A model generated the notes under the pieces. It was not told the DNA's origin and ran no database searches. It worked only from the letters and a program-made list of their open reading frames with translations. DNA of 5,695 bases. Source: Clostridia bacterium DTU080. GTDB taxonomy: Bacteria > Bacillota > Limnochordia > DTU080. The stretch covers positions 1 through 5,695 of the forward strand of contig LFTP01000127.1 of the NCBI GenBank assembly GCA_001513395.1, read 5' to 3'. Of the stretch, positions 1 to 5,308 are shown in pieces (the first letter of the stretch is position 1; each line of letters begins with the position of its first letter). The translations under genes were made by a program, and so were the position numbers.

Positions 1-836
1 ACTTCGATTTACCTGCTCAAATCCCTCCAGTGTCCGCCTACAGGGCTGTGTATACTTGTCGAGCCTGGGACGGTTACGAGGCTCAAAAGCGGAGAGCGAC
101 AGCGATGAGAAGCATATCGAGGCCCTCAAAGGCGCCTCTTGCCACTACGGCGACTCCTCGGCTGGCCGGTCGGAAACCAACTCCCAACCCCGCGGTTGAG
201 CGTATTGAACGGGAAGGTTATTTTCGTCCATATCGCACCGCACCTGGCGTATCCTCGTCTACAGCCAGGGTGATTCCAGTGAAAGAACGGCCTATGGGGT
301 GGCTGCCTCCGTAGGAGTCCCATGCGGTGATGAGCTCCGAGAGCTGAGCCAAGTTCGTACCACAAACGAGCGGCCTGCGCCGTCCCAGGTCATTTCCGTT
401 ACGGTTGAATCATCGGCGTCCGACGTTGAGCGGAAAAGAAGCGACATTGAGATCGGTCCCCGAGGTTATTCGTTGACGGCATCTATTGCTCAGATGCTGG
501 TTCTTGGTTGATCTCTTACGTGCCGTCCGCAAGAACTACGACGGTCACGGGGCCAGAGTAAATAGCGGTTAGAGTGGCAGCGTTGTGGTTTTGGCCGAGA
601 TCAACCGGGCTCTGCGGGGCTGAGCGCCCCGGCACCAAATTTTCTGATCGGGAAAGCCCAAAGAGACCATGGCCGGCGGGATTGCAGGCCAGACCCGTGG
701 CCTCCATGGACAGAGCGCTGTAGGCTCCGCCTATACCCTAGACCCGAGCTGTGTATCCAGCTGCGACAGCGGTGCAGGTCATCAGGATCATGATCATAGC
801 GGATGCGAGAAAGCGAATGCGCCAAGCTATCTGCAC
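1..836 (-). pseudogene. Decayed exported protein, probably a PorV/TraF-like outer-membrane beta-barrel
   Basis: Reading leftwards from a GTG at 836-834, the frame gives a good signal peptide: MQIAWRIRF, then a hydrophobic stretch ending TAVAA. An in-frame TAG at 738-740 interrupts it. Past the TAG the frame continues GIGGAYSAL, a gap of 7 residues, then CNPAGHGLFGL. This matches the N-terminal 'GMGGAy.AladdA.a..wNPAGl' pattern of PorV/PorQ, TraF-like and UPF0164 outer-membrane barrels. TAG to TTG would restore the Leu usual before GMGGA. The frame ends at a TAA (516-518). A second protein-like stretch appears in another frame at about 361-221 (GTNLAQLSELITAWDSYGGS ... RSFTGITLAV), bounded by TGA 410-412 and TAA 218-220; the same frame then runs to TGA 83-85. 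Several lesions argue for decay rather than one sequencing error. No clear Shine-Dalgarno precedes 836. The 3' end lies beyond the window. The family is recognised by motif only; that the region is a broken coding sequence is more certain than its family. Confidence 0.55.
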
Positions 837-917
837 CTATGAGCACACTCAAGACGATCGAAGAAGACCGCTTGCAGTCATCTTGTCGTTTCGTCACTTC
901 GGGATGCCAACCCTGCG

Positions 918-1562
918 TCACCGTTGCGGAGCTGAGGTGCTTTCCTCCGTCGTCGTGATCCTTTTCAAATTGCGCTGAAGCACGTTCGACCGTGGGCGGC
1001 CGACCACGTGCGCTTGCACTATGCCTTCCCGATCGATGAAGACATAGGTGGGCGTGGCCTTAACGAGATAGGCGGTGCTCACTGCGCCGTTTTGATCCAA
1101 AAGAACGGGAAAGCTGAGACCGTGCTGTTGAGCTATGATCTTGACCAGTTCGGGTTTTTCAAGCAGATTGACCGCCAAGATGACCAATCGATCGTCGCTA
1201 TGTGTTTGATAGAGCTCCTCCAGTTGCGGCAGATCATCGCGGCAGAATGTACACCAGCTGGCCCAAAAATACAGAAGCAGCGGTTGGCCGCGATACGATG
1301 ACAGCCTATGGTTTTCTCCTTGTGTGTCGGCCAATGTGAAATCAGGGGCAGGTGCCCCGACGGCAAAGGGGGTGCGGTTAGTCTCAGGTTCCGTCGAGAC
1401 GGGAAGACTGTGCCACAAAACAGTGCGAGGTACCGGAGTCGAGGTGAACACTGCCGTTCGTAGGAGAACGATGTATCCAAGAAACGCCAGGAACAGAATG
1501 AAAAGAGCAATTGATAAGATCAATCGATCCGCTCTGAGGGCGATGAAGCGAATAGGCGACAC
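918..1562 (-). CDS. Membrane-anchored TlpA/ResA-like thioredoxin-fold oxidoreductase
   Basis: A 214-residue thiol-disulfide oxidoreductase of the TlpA/ResA/AhpC-TSA superfamily. An N-terminal hydrophobic segment (about 14-35, after basic residues R5, R10 and R13) should anchor it in the cytoplasmic membrane with the catalytic domain outside the cytoplasm. The redoxin domain starts near residue 68 (VGAPAPDFTLADTQGE). The active site is WASWCTFC (Cys104, Cys107), followed by RDDLPQLEEL. The cis-proline loop is KATPTYVFIDREG (Pro171). Members usually reduce disulfides in exported proteins, for example in cytochrome c maturation or as general reductants; the substrate cannot be read from this locus. 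The start is GTG at 1562, with GAGAGGAG 7 bases upstream. The gene diverges from metK, and the next same-strand sequence is a decayed exported protein 81 bases downstream. The C-terminus (TTTEESTSAPQR) is a short polar tail. Fold assignment is firm; physiological role is not. Confidence 0.93.
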   Translation of the reverse strand: MSPIRFIALRADRLILSIALFILFLAFLGYIVLLRTAVFTSTPVPRTVLWHSLPVSTEPETNRTPFAVGAPAPDFTLADTQGENHRLSSYRGQPLLLYFWASWCTFCRDDLPQLEELYQTHSDDRLVILAVNLLEKPELVKIIAQQHGLSFPVLLDQNGAVSTAYLVKATPTYVFIDREGIVQAHVVGRPRSNVLQRNLKRITTTEESTSAPQR

Positions 1563-1569
1563 GGTTGTG

Positions 1570-1577
1570 CTCCTCTC
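1570..1577 (-). promoter_or_regulatory. Ribosome binding site of the TlpA-like gene
   Basis: The minus strand reads GAGAGGAG here, 7 bases before the GTG at 1562. This supports the GTG start, which retains the full N-terminal membrane anchor. Confidence 0.8.
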
Positions 1578-1781
1578 TGCCCATACTAGATGATGTGTAC
1601 GCCGGCGGGCGTCAAAATATGGCTGAAGATCAAAGGTGCCGCGTTCCTAAGATCGGTCTCCGCTACAGGATATGAGTAAACGGTGAGAAAACAGTCAAGA
1701 CGGGTTAAAAACACTCATGAACACGTGGCCAGGAGGCTTCAACCCCACAACTCTTGACTCACTGGGGACTCATCGCTGTGA
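1578..1781. other. Divergent intergenic region, no gene seen
   Basis: About 200 bases between the leftward TlpA-like gene and the rightward metK promoter. It must hold the leftward promoter. A TTGACG at 1615-1610 (minus) and TAGTAT at 1589-1584 are the best elements, but their 20-base spacing is poor, so I do not call them. I see no open frame with a ribosome binding site, no repeat and no RNA motif. Confidence 0.5.
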
Positions 1782-1826
1782 TTGACAGCAGTGAGGTGAG
1801 GGTGTTAGGATGGAGACGGTTATAAT
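1782..1826 (+). promoter_or_regulatory. Candidate metK promoter region (sigma-70/A type)
   Basis: A perfect TTGACA lies at 1782-1787, with TAGGAT at 1806-1811 after an 18-base spacer (four of six consensus positions). A perfect TATAAT also lies at 1821-1826, but it is 33 bases from TTGACA and has no good -35 of its own. Either -10 would start transcription upstream of the riboswitch at 1871, as required. Which one is used cannot be decided from the sequence. Confidence 0.5.
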
Positions 1827-1870
1827 GGGGTGTCGTGTGATCCCCGACAAGAGCAACGACATACCGATGG

Positions 1871-1978
1871 CTCTTATCAAGAGAGGCGGAGGGACAGGCC
1901 CGATGAAGCCCGGCAACCAGCCCTATGGCCAGGTGCCAATTCCTTCAGGAGTGGCAATGCCGTCCTGGAAGATAAGAG
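1871..1978 (+). promoter_or_regulatory. SAM-I (S-box) riboswitch aptamer
   Basis: An S-adenosylmethionine-binding leader. P1 is a perfect 8-bp helix: CTCTTATC at 1871-1878 with GATAAGAG at 1971-1978. The conserved core follows as AAGAGAGGCGGAGGGA, then GGCCCGATGAAGCCCGGCAACC (split: GGCCCGATGAAG / CCCGGCAACC), and GGTGCCAATTCC, all near the family consensus. P3 forms from ACCAGCC and GGCCAGGT around CTAT. P4 forms from CAGGA and TCCTG, with an inner GGC/GCC pair around AAT. Its place upstream of metK fits known S-box regulons: bound SAM stabilises P1 and turns transcription off. The 3' strand of P1 overlaps the antiterminator at 1974-1996. Confidence 0.97.
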
Positions 1979-1996
1979 ATGAGATCTCAATCTCTT
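1974..1996 (+). promoter_or_regulatory. Antiterminator helix of the SAM riboswitch
   Basis: AAGAGAT at 1974-1980 is complementary to ATCTCTT at 1990-1996, enclosing GAGATCTCA. The 5' strand is shared with aptamer P1 and the 3' strand with the terminator stem, so the three helices exclude one another. Without SAM this helix should form and allow read-through into metK. Confidence 0.8.
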
Positions 1997-2015
1997 CCGG
2001 CGGAGGAGATTTTTT
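1989..2015 (+). terminator. Rho-independent terminator of the SAM riboswitch
   Basis: AATCTCTTCC (1989-1998) pairs with GGAGGAGATT (2002-2011) across a GGC loop, giving 10 pairs with one T-G wobble. A run of six T (2010-2015) overlaps the base of the stem and follows it. It lies about 50 bases before metK and is the off state of the leader when SAM is bound. Confidence 0.9.
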
Positions 2016-2051
2016 GTTTGATGCAGCCTTTGGCGTACACCATCAGTAAGA

Positions 2052-2057
2052 GAGGAG
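2052..2057 (+). promoter_or_regulatory. Ribosome binding site of metK
   Basis: GAGGAG ends 10 bases before the metK ATG at 2068 and only 5 bases before an out-of-frame ATG at 2063 (ATG GGA TGA). An in-frame TAA at 2047-2049 rules out any longer metK start. Confidence 0.7.
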
Positions 2058-2067
2058 CTCCCATGGG

Positions 2068-3273
2068 ATGAGGCGATTCTTGTTTACTTCCGAGTCAGTG
2101 ACCGAGGGGCATCCCGACAAGATCTGTGATCAGATCTCGGACAGCGTTCTTGACAGCATCCTAGCCCGAGATCCGCAGGCGCGTGTCGCGTGTGAGACAG
2201 CGATCACTACGGGGTTGGTTTTGGTGATGGGTGAGATCACTACATCGGCCCACGTGGATGTATCCAAGGTGGTACGCCAAAGAATTGCTGAAATCGGTTA
2301 TACCGATTCCAGCTATGGCTTTGATGCGGCGACATGCGGTGTCATCGTGGCTCTGAATGAGCAATCGCCTGATATCGCCTTGGGTGTGGATCGAGCTCTT
2401 GAGGTTCGAGAAGGAGCGGCGAGTGATCCCTATGAGCACGTCGGGGCGGGAGACCAGGGTCTGGTCTTTGGCTATGCCACTCGCGAGACGCCGGAGTTGA
2501 TGCCCTTGCCCATTTCATTGGCCCACGCCCTGGCCCGGCAGCTCGCTCATGTGCGCAAGAGCGGAGAAGTAAGCTATTTGCGCCCCGACGGAAAGACTCA
2601 GGTTACAGTGGAGTATGTCGATCACACTCCGGTTCGCGTAACGGCGGTTGTGGTGTCAACCCAGCACGATCCGGACGTGGATCAGGAGATTATCACCCGA
2701 GACGTCATTGAGAAAGTCATCGAGCCTGTTATACCGGGGCGTCTGCTGGATAGGGAGACTCGTTTTTTGATCAATCCGACGGGGCGTTTTGTGTTCGGAG
2801 GGCCCATGGCGGACGCCGGTCTGACCGGGCGCAAAATCATCGTCGATACCTACGGCGGAAGCGGTCGTCATGGCGGGGGTGCACTGTCGGGCAAAGATCC
2901 GACAAAAGTGGATCGGTCCGGCGCCTATGCGGCCAGACATGCGGCAAAGAACGTGGTGGCGGCGGGTCTTGCCTCACGCTGTGAACTGCAGGTTGCGTAT
3001 ATTATAGGAAGTTCACGTCCCGTATCACTCATGGTGGATACCTTCGGTACGGGTGTCATAGATGACGAAGAGATTGCCAAGCTGGTGGAAGCTCACTTTG
3101 ATATGCGTCCCGGAGCTATTATCGAGCGTTTTCAATTGCGCCGGCCCATCTATCAGCAAGTCGCCGCCTACGGTCACTTCGGGCGTCCCGACCTTGATCT
3201 GCCTTGGGAACGACTTGATGCGGTCGATGAACTGCGGGCAGCGGCTTCGTGCTTCCACACACGGAAACGCTGA
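2068..3273 (+). CDS. metK: S-adenosylmethionine synthetase (methionine adenosyltransferase)
   Basis: A cytoplasmic enzyme that joins L-methionine and ATP to make S-adenosylmethionine, releasing phosphate and pyrophosphate; it normally works as a tetramer. At 401 residues it is full length for the bacterial family (about 385-400). The N-terminus has GHPDK (14-18), the ATP-site loop. Signature GAGDQGLVFGY lies at 126-136. The phosphate-binding loop is HGGGALSGKDPTKVDRS (268-284), with the Lys residues expected to contact phosphates; the usual Phe of GGGAFS is Leu273. DAGLTGRKIIVDTYGG (249-264) and the C-terminal YQQVAAYGHFGR (362-373) are also typical. The ATG at 2068 is the only possible start after the TAA at 2047. 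Upstream is a SAM-I riboswitch, so the product represses its own synthesis. An intrinsic terminator 20 bases downstream makes it a single-gene unit. Confidence 0.98.
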   Translation: MRRFLFTSESVTEGHPDKICDQISDSVLDSILARDPQARVACETAITTGLVLVMGEITTSAHVDVSKVVRQRIAEIGYTDSSYGFDAATCGVIVALNEQSPDIALGVDRALEVREGAASDPYEHVGAGDQGLVFGYATRETPELMPLPISLAHALARQLAHVRKSGEVSYLRPDGKTQVTVEYVDHTPVRVTAVVVSTQHDPDVDQEIITRDVIEKVIEPVIPGRLLDRETRFLINPTGRFVFGGPMADAGLTGRKIIVDTYGGSGRHGGGALSGKDPTKVDRSGAYAARHAAKNVVAAGLASRCELQVAYIIGSSRPVSLMVDTFGTGVIDDEEIAKLVEAHFDMRPGAIIERFQLRRPIYQQVAAYGHFGRPDLDLPWERLDAVDELRAAASCFHTRKR

Positions 3274-3292
3274 CGGATTCCGCAAGGCATAC

Positions 3293-3325
3293 GGGCAGTC
3301 CAACCTCCGGGCTGCTCTTTTATTT
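3293..3325 (+). terminator. Rho-independent terminator after metK
   Basis: GGGCAGTCC (3293-3301) pairs with GGGCTGCTC (3309-3317) across the loop AACCTCC: nine pairs including two G-T wobbles. TTTTATTT follows at 3318-3325. It starts 19 bases after the metK stop and separates metK from the export operon to its right. Confidence 0.82.
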
Positions 3326-3526
3326 CCTCCTAGAGGTTAGTATATATATCTACAACGGCGACCATCAGGCTGCGGGGCGCGAAAGACAAAGCGACCGGAG
3401 CAAAAGACGCCTCTTTTTCGGACAGAAGACAAGAAGGAAACAAGAACGGGAGATAGAATAACTAACCCTCAACACGAATACATAGGGGTGACTTTACATA
3501 TCGATGAGGAACGGAGGATCAGCGCA
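3326..3526 (+). promoter_or_regulatory. Leader and promoter region of the export operon
   Basis: About 200 bases with no supported gene between the metK terminator and the first export gene. TATATATA at 3341-3348 is a possible -10, but only poor -35 candidates (TTATTT at 3320-3325) precede it. From 3374 to 3421 the sequence can fold in two exclusive ways: GGGGCG (3374-3379) with CGCCTC (3408-3413), followed by a T run at 3414-3418; or AAAAGA (3402-3407) with TCTTTT (3412-3417) around CGCC. The stretch 3419-3460 is strongly purine-rich. I do not recognise a known riboswitch class. Confidence 0.35.
3513..3517 (+). promoter_or_regulatory. Ribosome binding site deciding the start of the 190-aa exported protein
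   Basis: GGAGG lies 9 bases before the ATG at 3527. The upstream in-frame GTG at 3488 would put 13 charged residues before the signal peptide and has no Shine-Dalgarno at a workable distance. The ATG is therefore preferred. Confidence 0.8.
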
Positions 3527-4099
3527 ATGTTAAAAGGGCAGGCAAGACTGGGAAAAAGACTCAAAGCGGTAATCGTCATCGGTTTGGCTGTGTTTTTCGT
3601 CGTTGGGGGTTGCGGAGCGGTGCAAGCCGCCACAACGCAGACCAACTCCACGTCCTTGACGCTGAACATCGGTGAGGCGATCGAGGTCGTCAGTTGGCCG
3701 GAGGCCTCAATCAACCTGAGCGGCTCGGCCGTTCCGGGCGAGGCTGTGATTTCCGGACCTTTGCGTTTCACTGTGAAGTGCAACACTGAGTGGGATATAG
3801 AAGTGAGATCGGATGAACCCACGGGCAAGCTGCGTCAGTTCGATCCGGCGAGCGGATCTTATGTAAATGACGGCAGAACGAGCCAGCGGGCTCTTGAGTG
3901 GTCGCTTAGCATGGACGACCCTTGGAGTCCGCTGACCGGTACAGGAAGCAATATCGTAACCAGGCAACCGGCAACAGGAGAGGACGGGCGTCAAGTGGAG
4001 TTCTTCCTTCGCTATCGTCCCGGTTTTGACGAGATCCGTCTTACCGACGGCCACGTGTATCGTATCGTGTTGACTTACACGGCGACGGTGGGCTACTGA
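3527..4099 (+). CDS. Exported small beta-rich protein, possible surface or fibre subunit
   Basis: 190 residues, not recognised by name. The N-terminus is a signal peptide: basic MLKGQARLGKRLK, then a hydrophobic stretch 14-32, with cleavage likely after VQA (34). VGGC (26-29) inside it also loosely resembles a lipobox, so a lipoprotein is not excluded. The mature part (about 155 aa) alternates polar and hydrophobic residues, as in a beta-sandwich, and ends in a strand-like VYRIVLTYTATVGY, somewhat like the C-terminus of WxL-type and fimbrial subunits. Landmarks are PGEAVISGPLRFTV (70-83), NTEWDIEVRSD (86-96), LEWSLSMDDPW (123-133) and TGEDGRQVEF (150-159). The same landmarks recur in the truncated gene at 5301, so the two look like paralogues. 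It is the first gene of the operon, with a hairpin and a chaperone-like gene following. The role as a subunit is inferred from context. Confidence 0.8.
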   Translation: MLKGQARLGKRLKAVIVIGLAVFFVVGGCGAVQAATTQTNSTSLTLNIGEAIEVVSWPEASINLSGSAVPGEAVISGPLRFTVKCNTEWDIEVRSDEPTGKLRQFDPASGSYVNDGRTSQRALEWSLSMDDPWSPLTGTGSNIVTRQPATGEDGRQVEFFLRYRPGFDEIRLTDGHVYRIVLTYTATVGY

Positions 4100-4111
4100 G
4101 CATGAGACACG

Positions 4112-4150
4112 GTGGCCGATTCGCAGATGTACTGAGTTCGGATCGGCCGC
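4112..4150 (+). other. Intercistronic hairpin between the first two export genes
   Basis: GTGGCCGATTCG (4112-4123) pairs with CGGATCGGCCGC (4139-4150): twelve pairs with two G-T wobbles. A 15-base loop can form an extra CAG/CTG pairing. No T run follows, so it is not a standard terminator. It ends 10 bases before the next Shine-Dalgarno and could stabilise or process the upstream message, giving unequal amounts of the two products. Confidence 0.65.
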
Positions 4151-4160
4151 CTCAACGATC

Positions 4161-4168
4161 GGAGGAGG
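4161..4168 (+). promoter_or_regulatory. Ribosome binding site of the Ig-like exported protein
   Basis: GGAGGAGG is a very strong Shine-Dalgarno. Two adjacent in-frame ATG codons follow: 4172 (3 bases away) and 4175 (6 bases away). The second has the more usual spacing, so the true product may be one residue shorter. Confidence 0.8.
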
Positions 4169-4171
4169 TCA

Positions 4172-5308
4172 ATGATGAGGCAAACAGGTCGATTCCGCGC
4201 CTTGTTGTTGATGATTATCATTCTCAACACGATTGCTCAAGCCGGAGTGGTTGTTGCTCCGGCGCGCTTGGAGGCAGTGGTGGGTCCCGACGGCAACGCG
4301 CCGGGGCTGCGGATTGCCAATACCGGATCAAATGCCGTTACTGTTAAGTTGTCTTTGGCCGACGGGGGGCACGACCTGGACGGAGCGCCGTTGTTTGATG
4401 AAAGCATCACCGGGCGACAACGCTGGGCCGACAGGATCTTCCTGGACAAAACGGAGCTGTTTTTGGGACCGCAGGAGTCCACAGATGTGAGAGTTCGTGC
4501 CCTGCTTGAGGAGGGCCAGGGCCTTTATCCGGTAATCATGGCGGAGATTCGGCCTGTCGGATCTTCGTCCGTCGGTGTGGAGACCGTGGCTCGAGTGGCG
4601 GTTCCGGTGTTGCTTACACGTCCGCCGGCCCAGACTCTGGTTTCCGCTTCCGGACTGATCGTCAGCCAAGAGAGTGCCGGGGGTCCGGTGCTTATCGAAG
4701 GGATCCTGCGTAACGAAGGCAGCGTCCATGTGCGGGCGGGAGCACGCATCGCCATCGAGGGACCGGGTATAGTAGATGAAATCCTGTTGAATCCGGTAAC
4801 CGTGCTGCCCGGTCTGGCTCGCCGTGTACGCGGGGAATGGCGGCCGGAGTCTATGCCTCCCGGTGATTACGTAGCTCATTTGATTCCCACTCGCTCTCAT
4901 ACCGATTTCGAGAACCCCGGGGCCGGAACGTCAGTATCCTTCGGGGTCTTGAGACCATATGAGCTGGCATCGGCGAAGCCGATTCTTGAGCTATTTGATG
5001 TGAGACGAAACGTCGATTCCGCCCTGAGTGTAGAAGCCTTGATCAGCAATCGTGGCAATATTACCGAGCAGGCTCGTCTGGAAATCAACGTGCTTGACCG
5101 GGCCGGTGACGTGATCGGTCATCGTGATTGGGAATTGAGTGAAGTCAACCCTGGCACGGCGCGAGTGGTGGCAGGGGAGATTCCTTTGAACGGATCGTCT
5201 CAGGACGGATACCTGGTGAGGGCTTCGCTGTGGCACAACGGCCATCAAGTGGCTGAAGAGATCCGTTCGGTGCATTCTGATCCGGGTCAGGTCGTTGCCG
5301 ATGGCTAG
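4172..5308 (+). CDS. Exported three-segment Ig-like protein, PapD/DUF916-like chaperone or scaffold
   Basis: 378 residues. The signal peptide is MMRQTGRFR plus a hydrophobic stretch 10-20, with cleavage likely after AQA (24). Segment 1 (about 26-150) starts VVVAPARLEAVVGPDG, then LRIANTGSNAVTVKLSL, FLGPQESTDVRVRALL (97-112) and GLYPVIMAEIRPVG (117-130). This strand pattern is that of N-terminal PapD-like chaperone and DUF916-type domains. Segments 2 (about 153-260) and 3 (about 268-360) look like further Ig-like domains, repeating a motif of the type 'N-x-G...A-R-(I/L)-x-I' (RNEGSVHVRAGARIAIEG at 180; SNRGNITEQARLEINVL at 292). No C-terminal membrane helix or sortase signal is visible (ends SDPGQVVADG), so it should be soluble outside the cytoplasmic membrane. 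It follows one beta-rich exported protein and overlaps the start of a second by 8 bases, which suggests it folds, caps or anchors them. Other possible roles are a cell-wall-binding scaffold or an adhesin. The chaperone role is inference. Confidence 0.8.
   Translation: MMRQTGRFRALLLMIIILNTIAQAGVVVAPARLEAVVGPDGNAPGLRIANTGSNAVTVKLSLADGGHDLDGAPLFDESITGRQRWADRIFLDKTELFLGPQESTDVRVRALLEEGQGLYPVIMAEIRPVGSSSVGVETVARVAVPVLLTRPPAQTLVSASGLIVSQESAGGPVLIEGILRNEGSVHVRAGARIAIEGPGIVDEILLNPVTVLPGLARRVRGEWRPESMPPGDYVAHLIPTRSHTDFENPGAGTSVSFGVLRPYELASAKPILELFDVRRNVDSALSVEALISNRGNITEQARLEINVLDRAGDVIGHRDWELSEVNPGTARVVAGEIPLNGSSQDGYLVRASLWHNGHQVAEEIRSVHSDPGQVVADG

Noticed and set aside
30..314. 94-codon plus-strand frame at the left edge
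   Set aside because: No ribosome binding site, and it opposes a better protein-like reading on the minus strand (GTNLAQLSELI...).
615..631. Hairpin CGGGGC/GCCCCG with a 5-base loop
   Set aside because: It falls inside the decayed coding region, lacks an adjacent T run in either direction, and is easily produced by GC-rich codons.
601..921. 106-codon frame on the minus strand ending at 601
   Set aside because: It is a different frame over the signal-peptide and barrel relic. The peptide is rich in Arg, Ser and His with no domain, while the adjacent frame gives a convincing exported N-terminus.
1810..2049. 79-codon open frame from an ATG at 1810
   Set aside because: It lies across the SAM-I riboswitch and terminator, has no Shine-Dalgarno, and its translation is low in protein-like features.
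3357..3430. Possible c-di-GMP-I (GEMM) riboswitch before the export operon
   Set aside because: Only short fragments resemble the family (GACAAAGC...CCGGAGCAAAAG). The GGCAAACC-like and GGTAGC...GGTTACC-like elements are missing.
3504..3533. Nine-codon frame overlapping the ATG at 3527
   Set aside because: It contains the next gene's Shine-Dalgarno and has none of its own at a workable distance (AGGGG is 15 bases away).
4102..4347. 81-codon frame starting just after the first export gene
   Set aside because: No ribosome binding site, it runs through the hairpin, and it is out of frame with the well-supported Ig-like gene that covers most of it.
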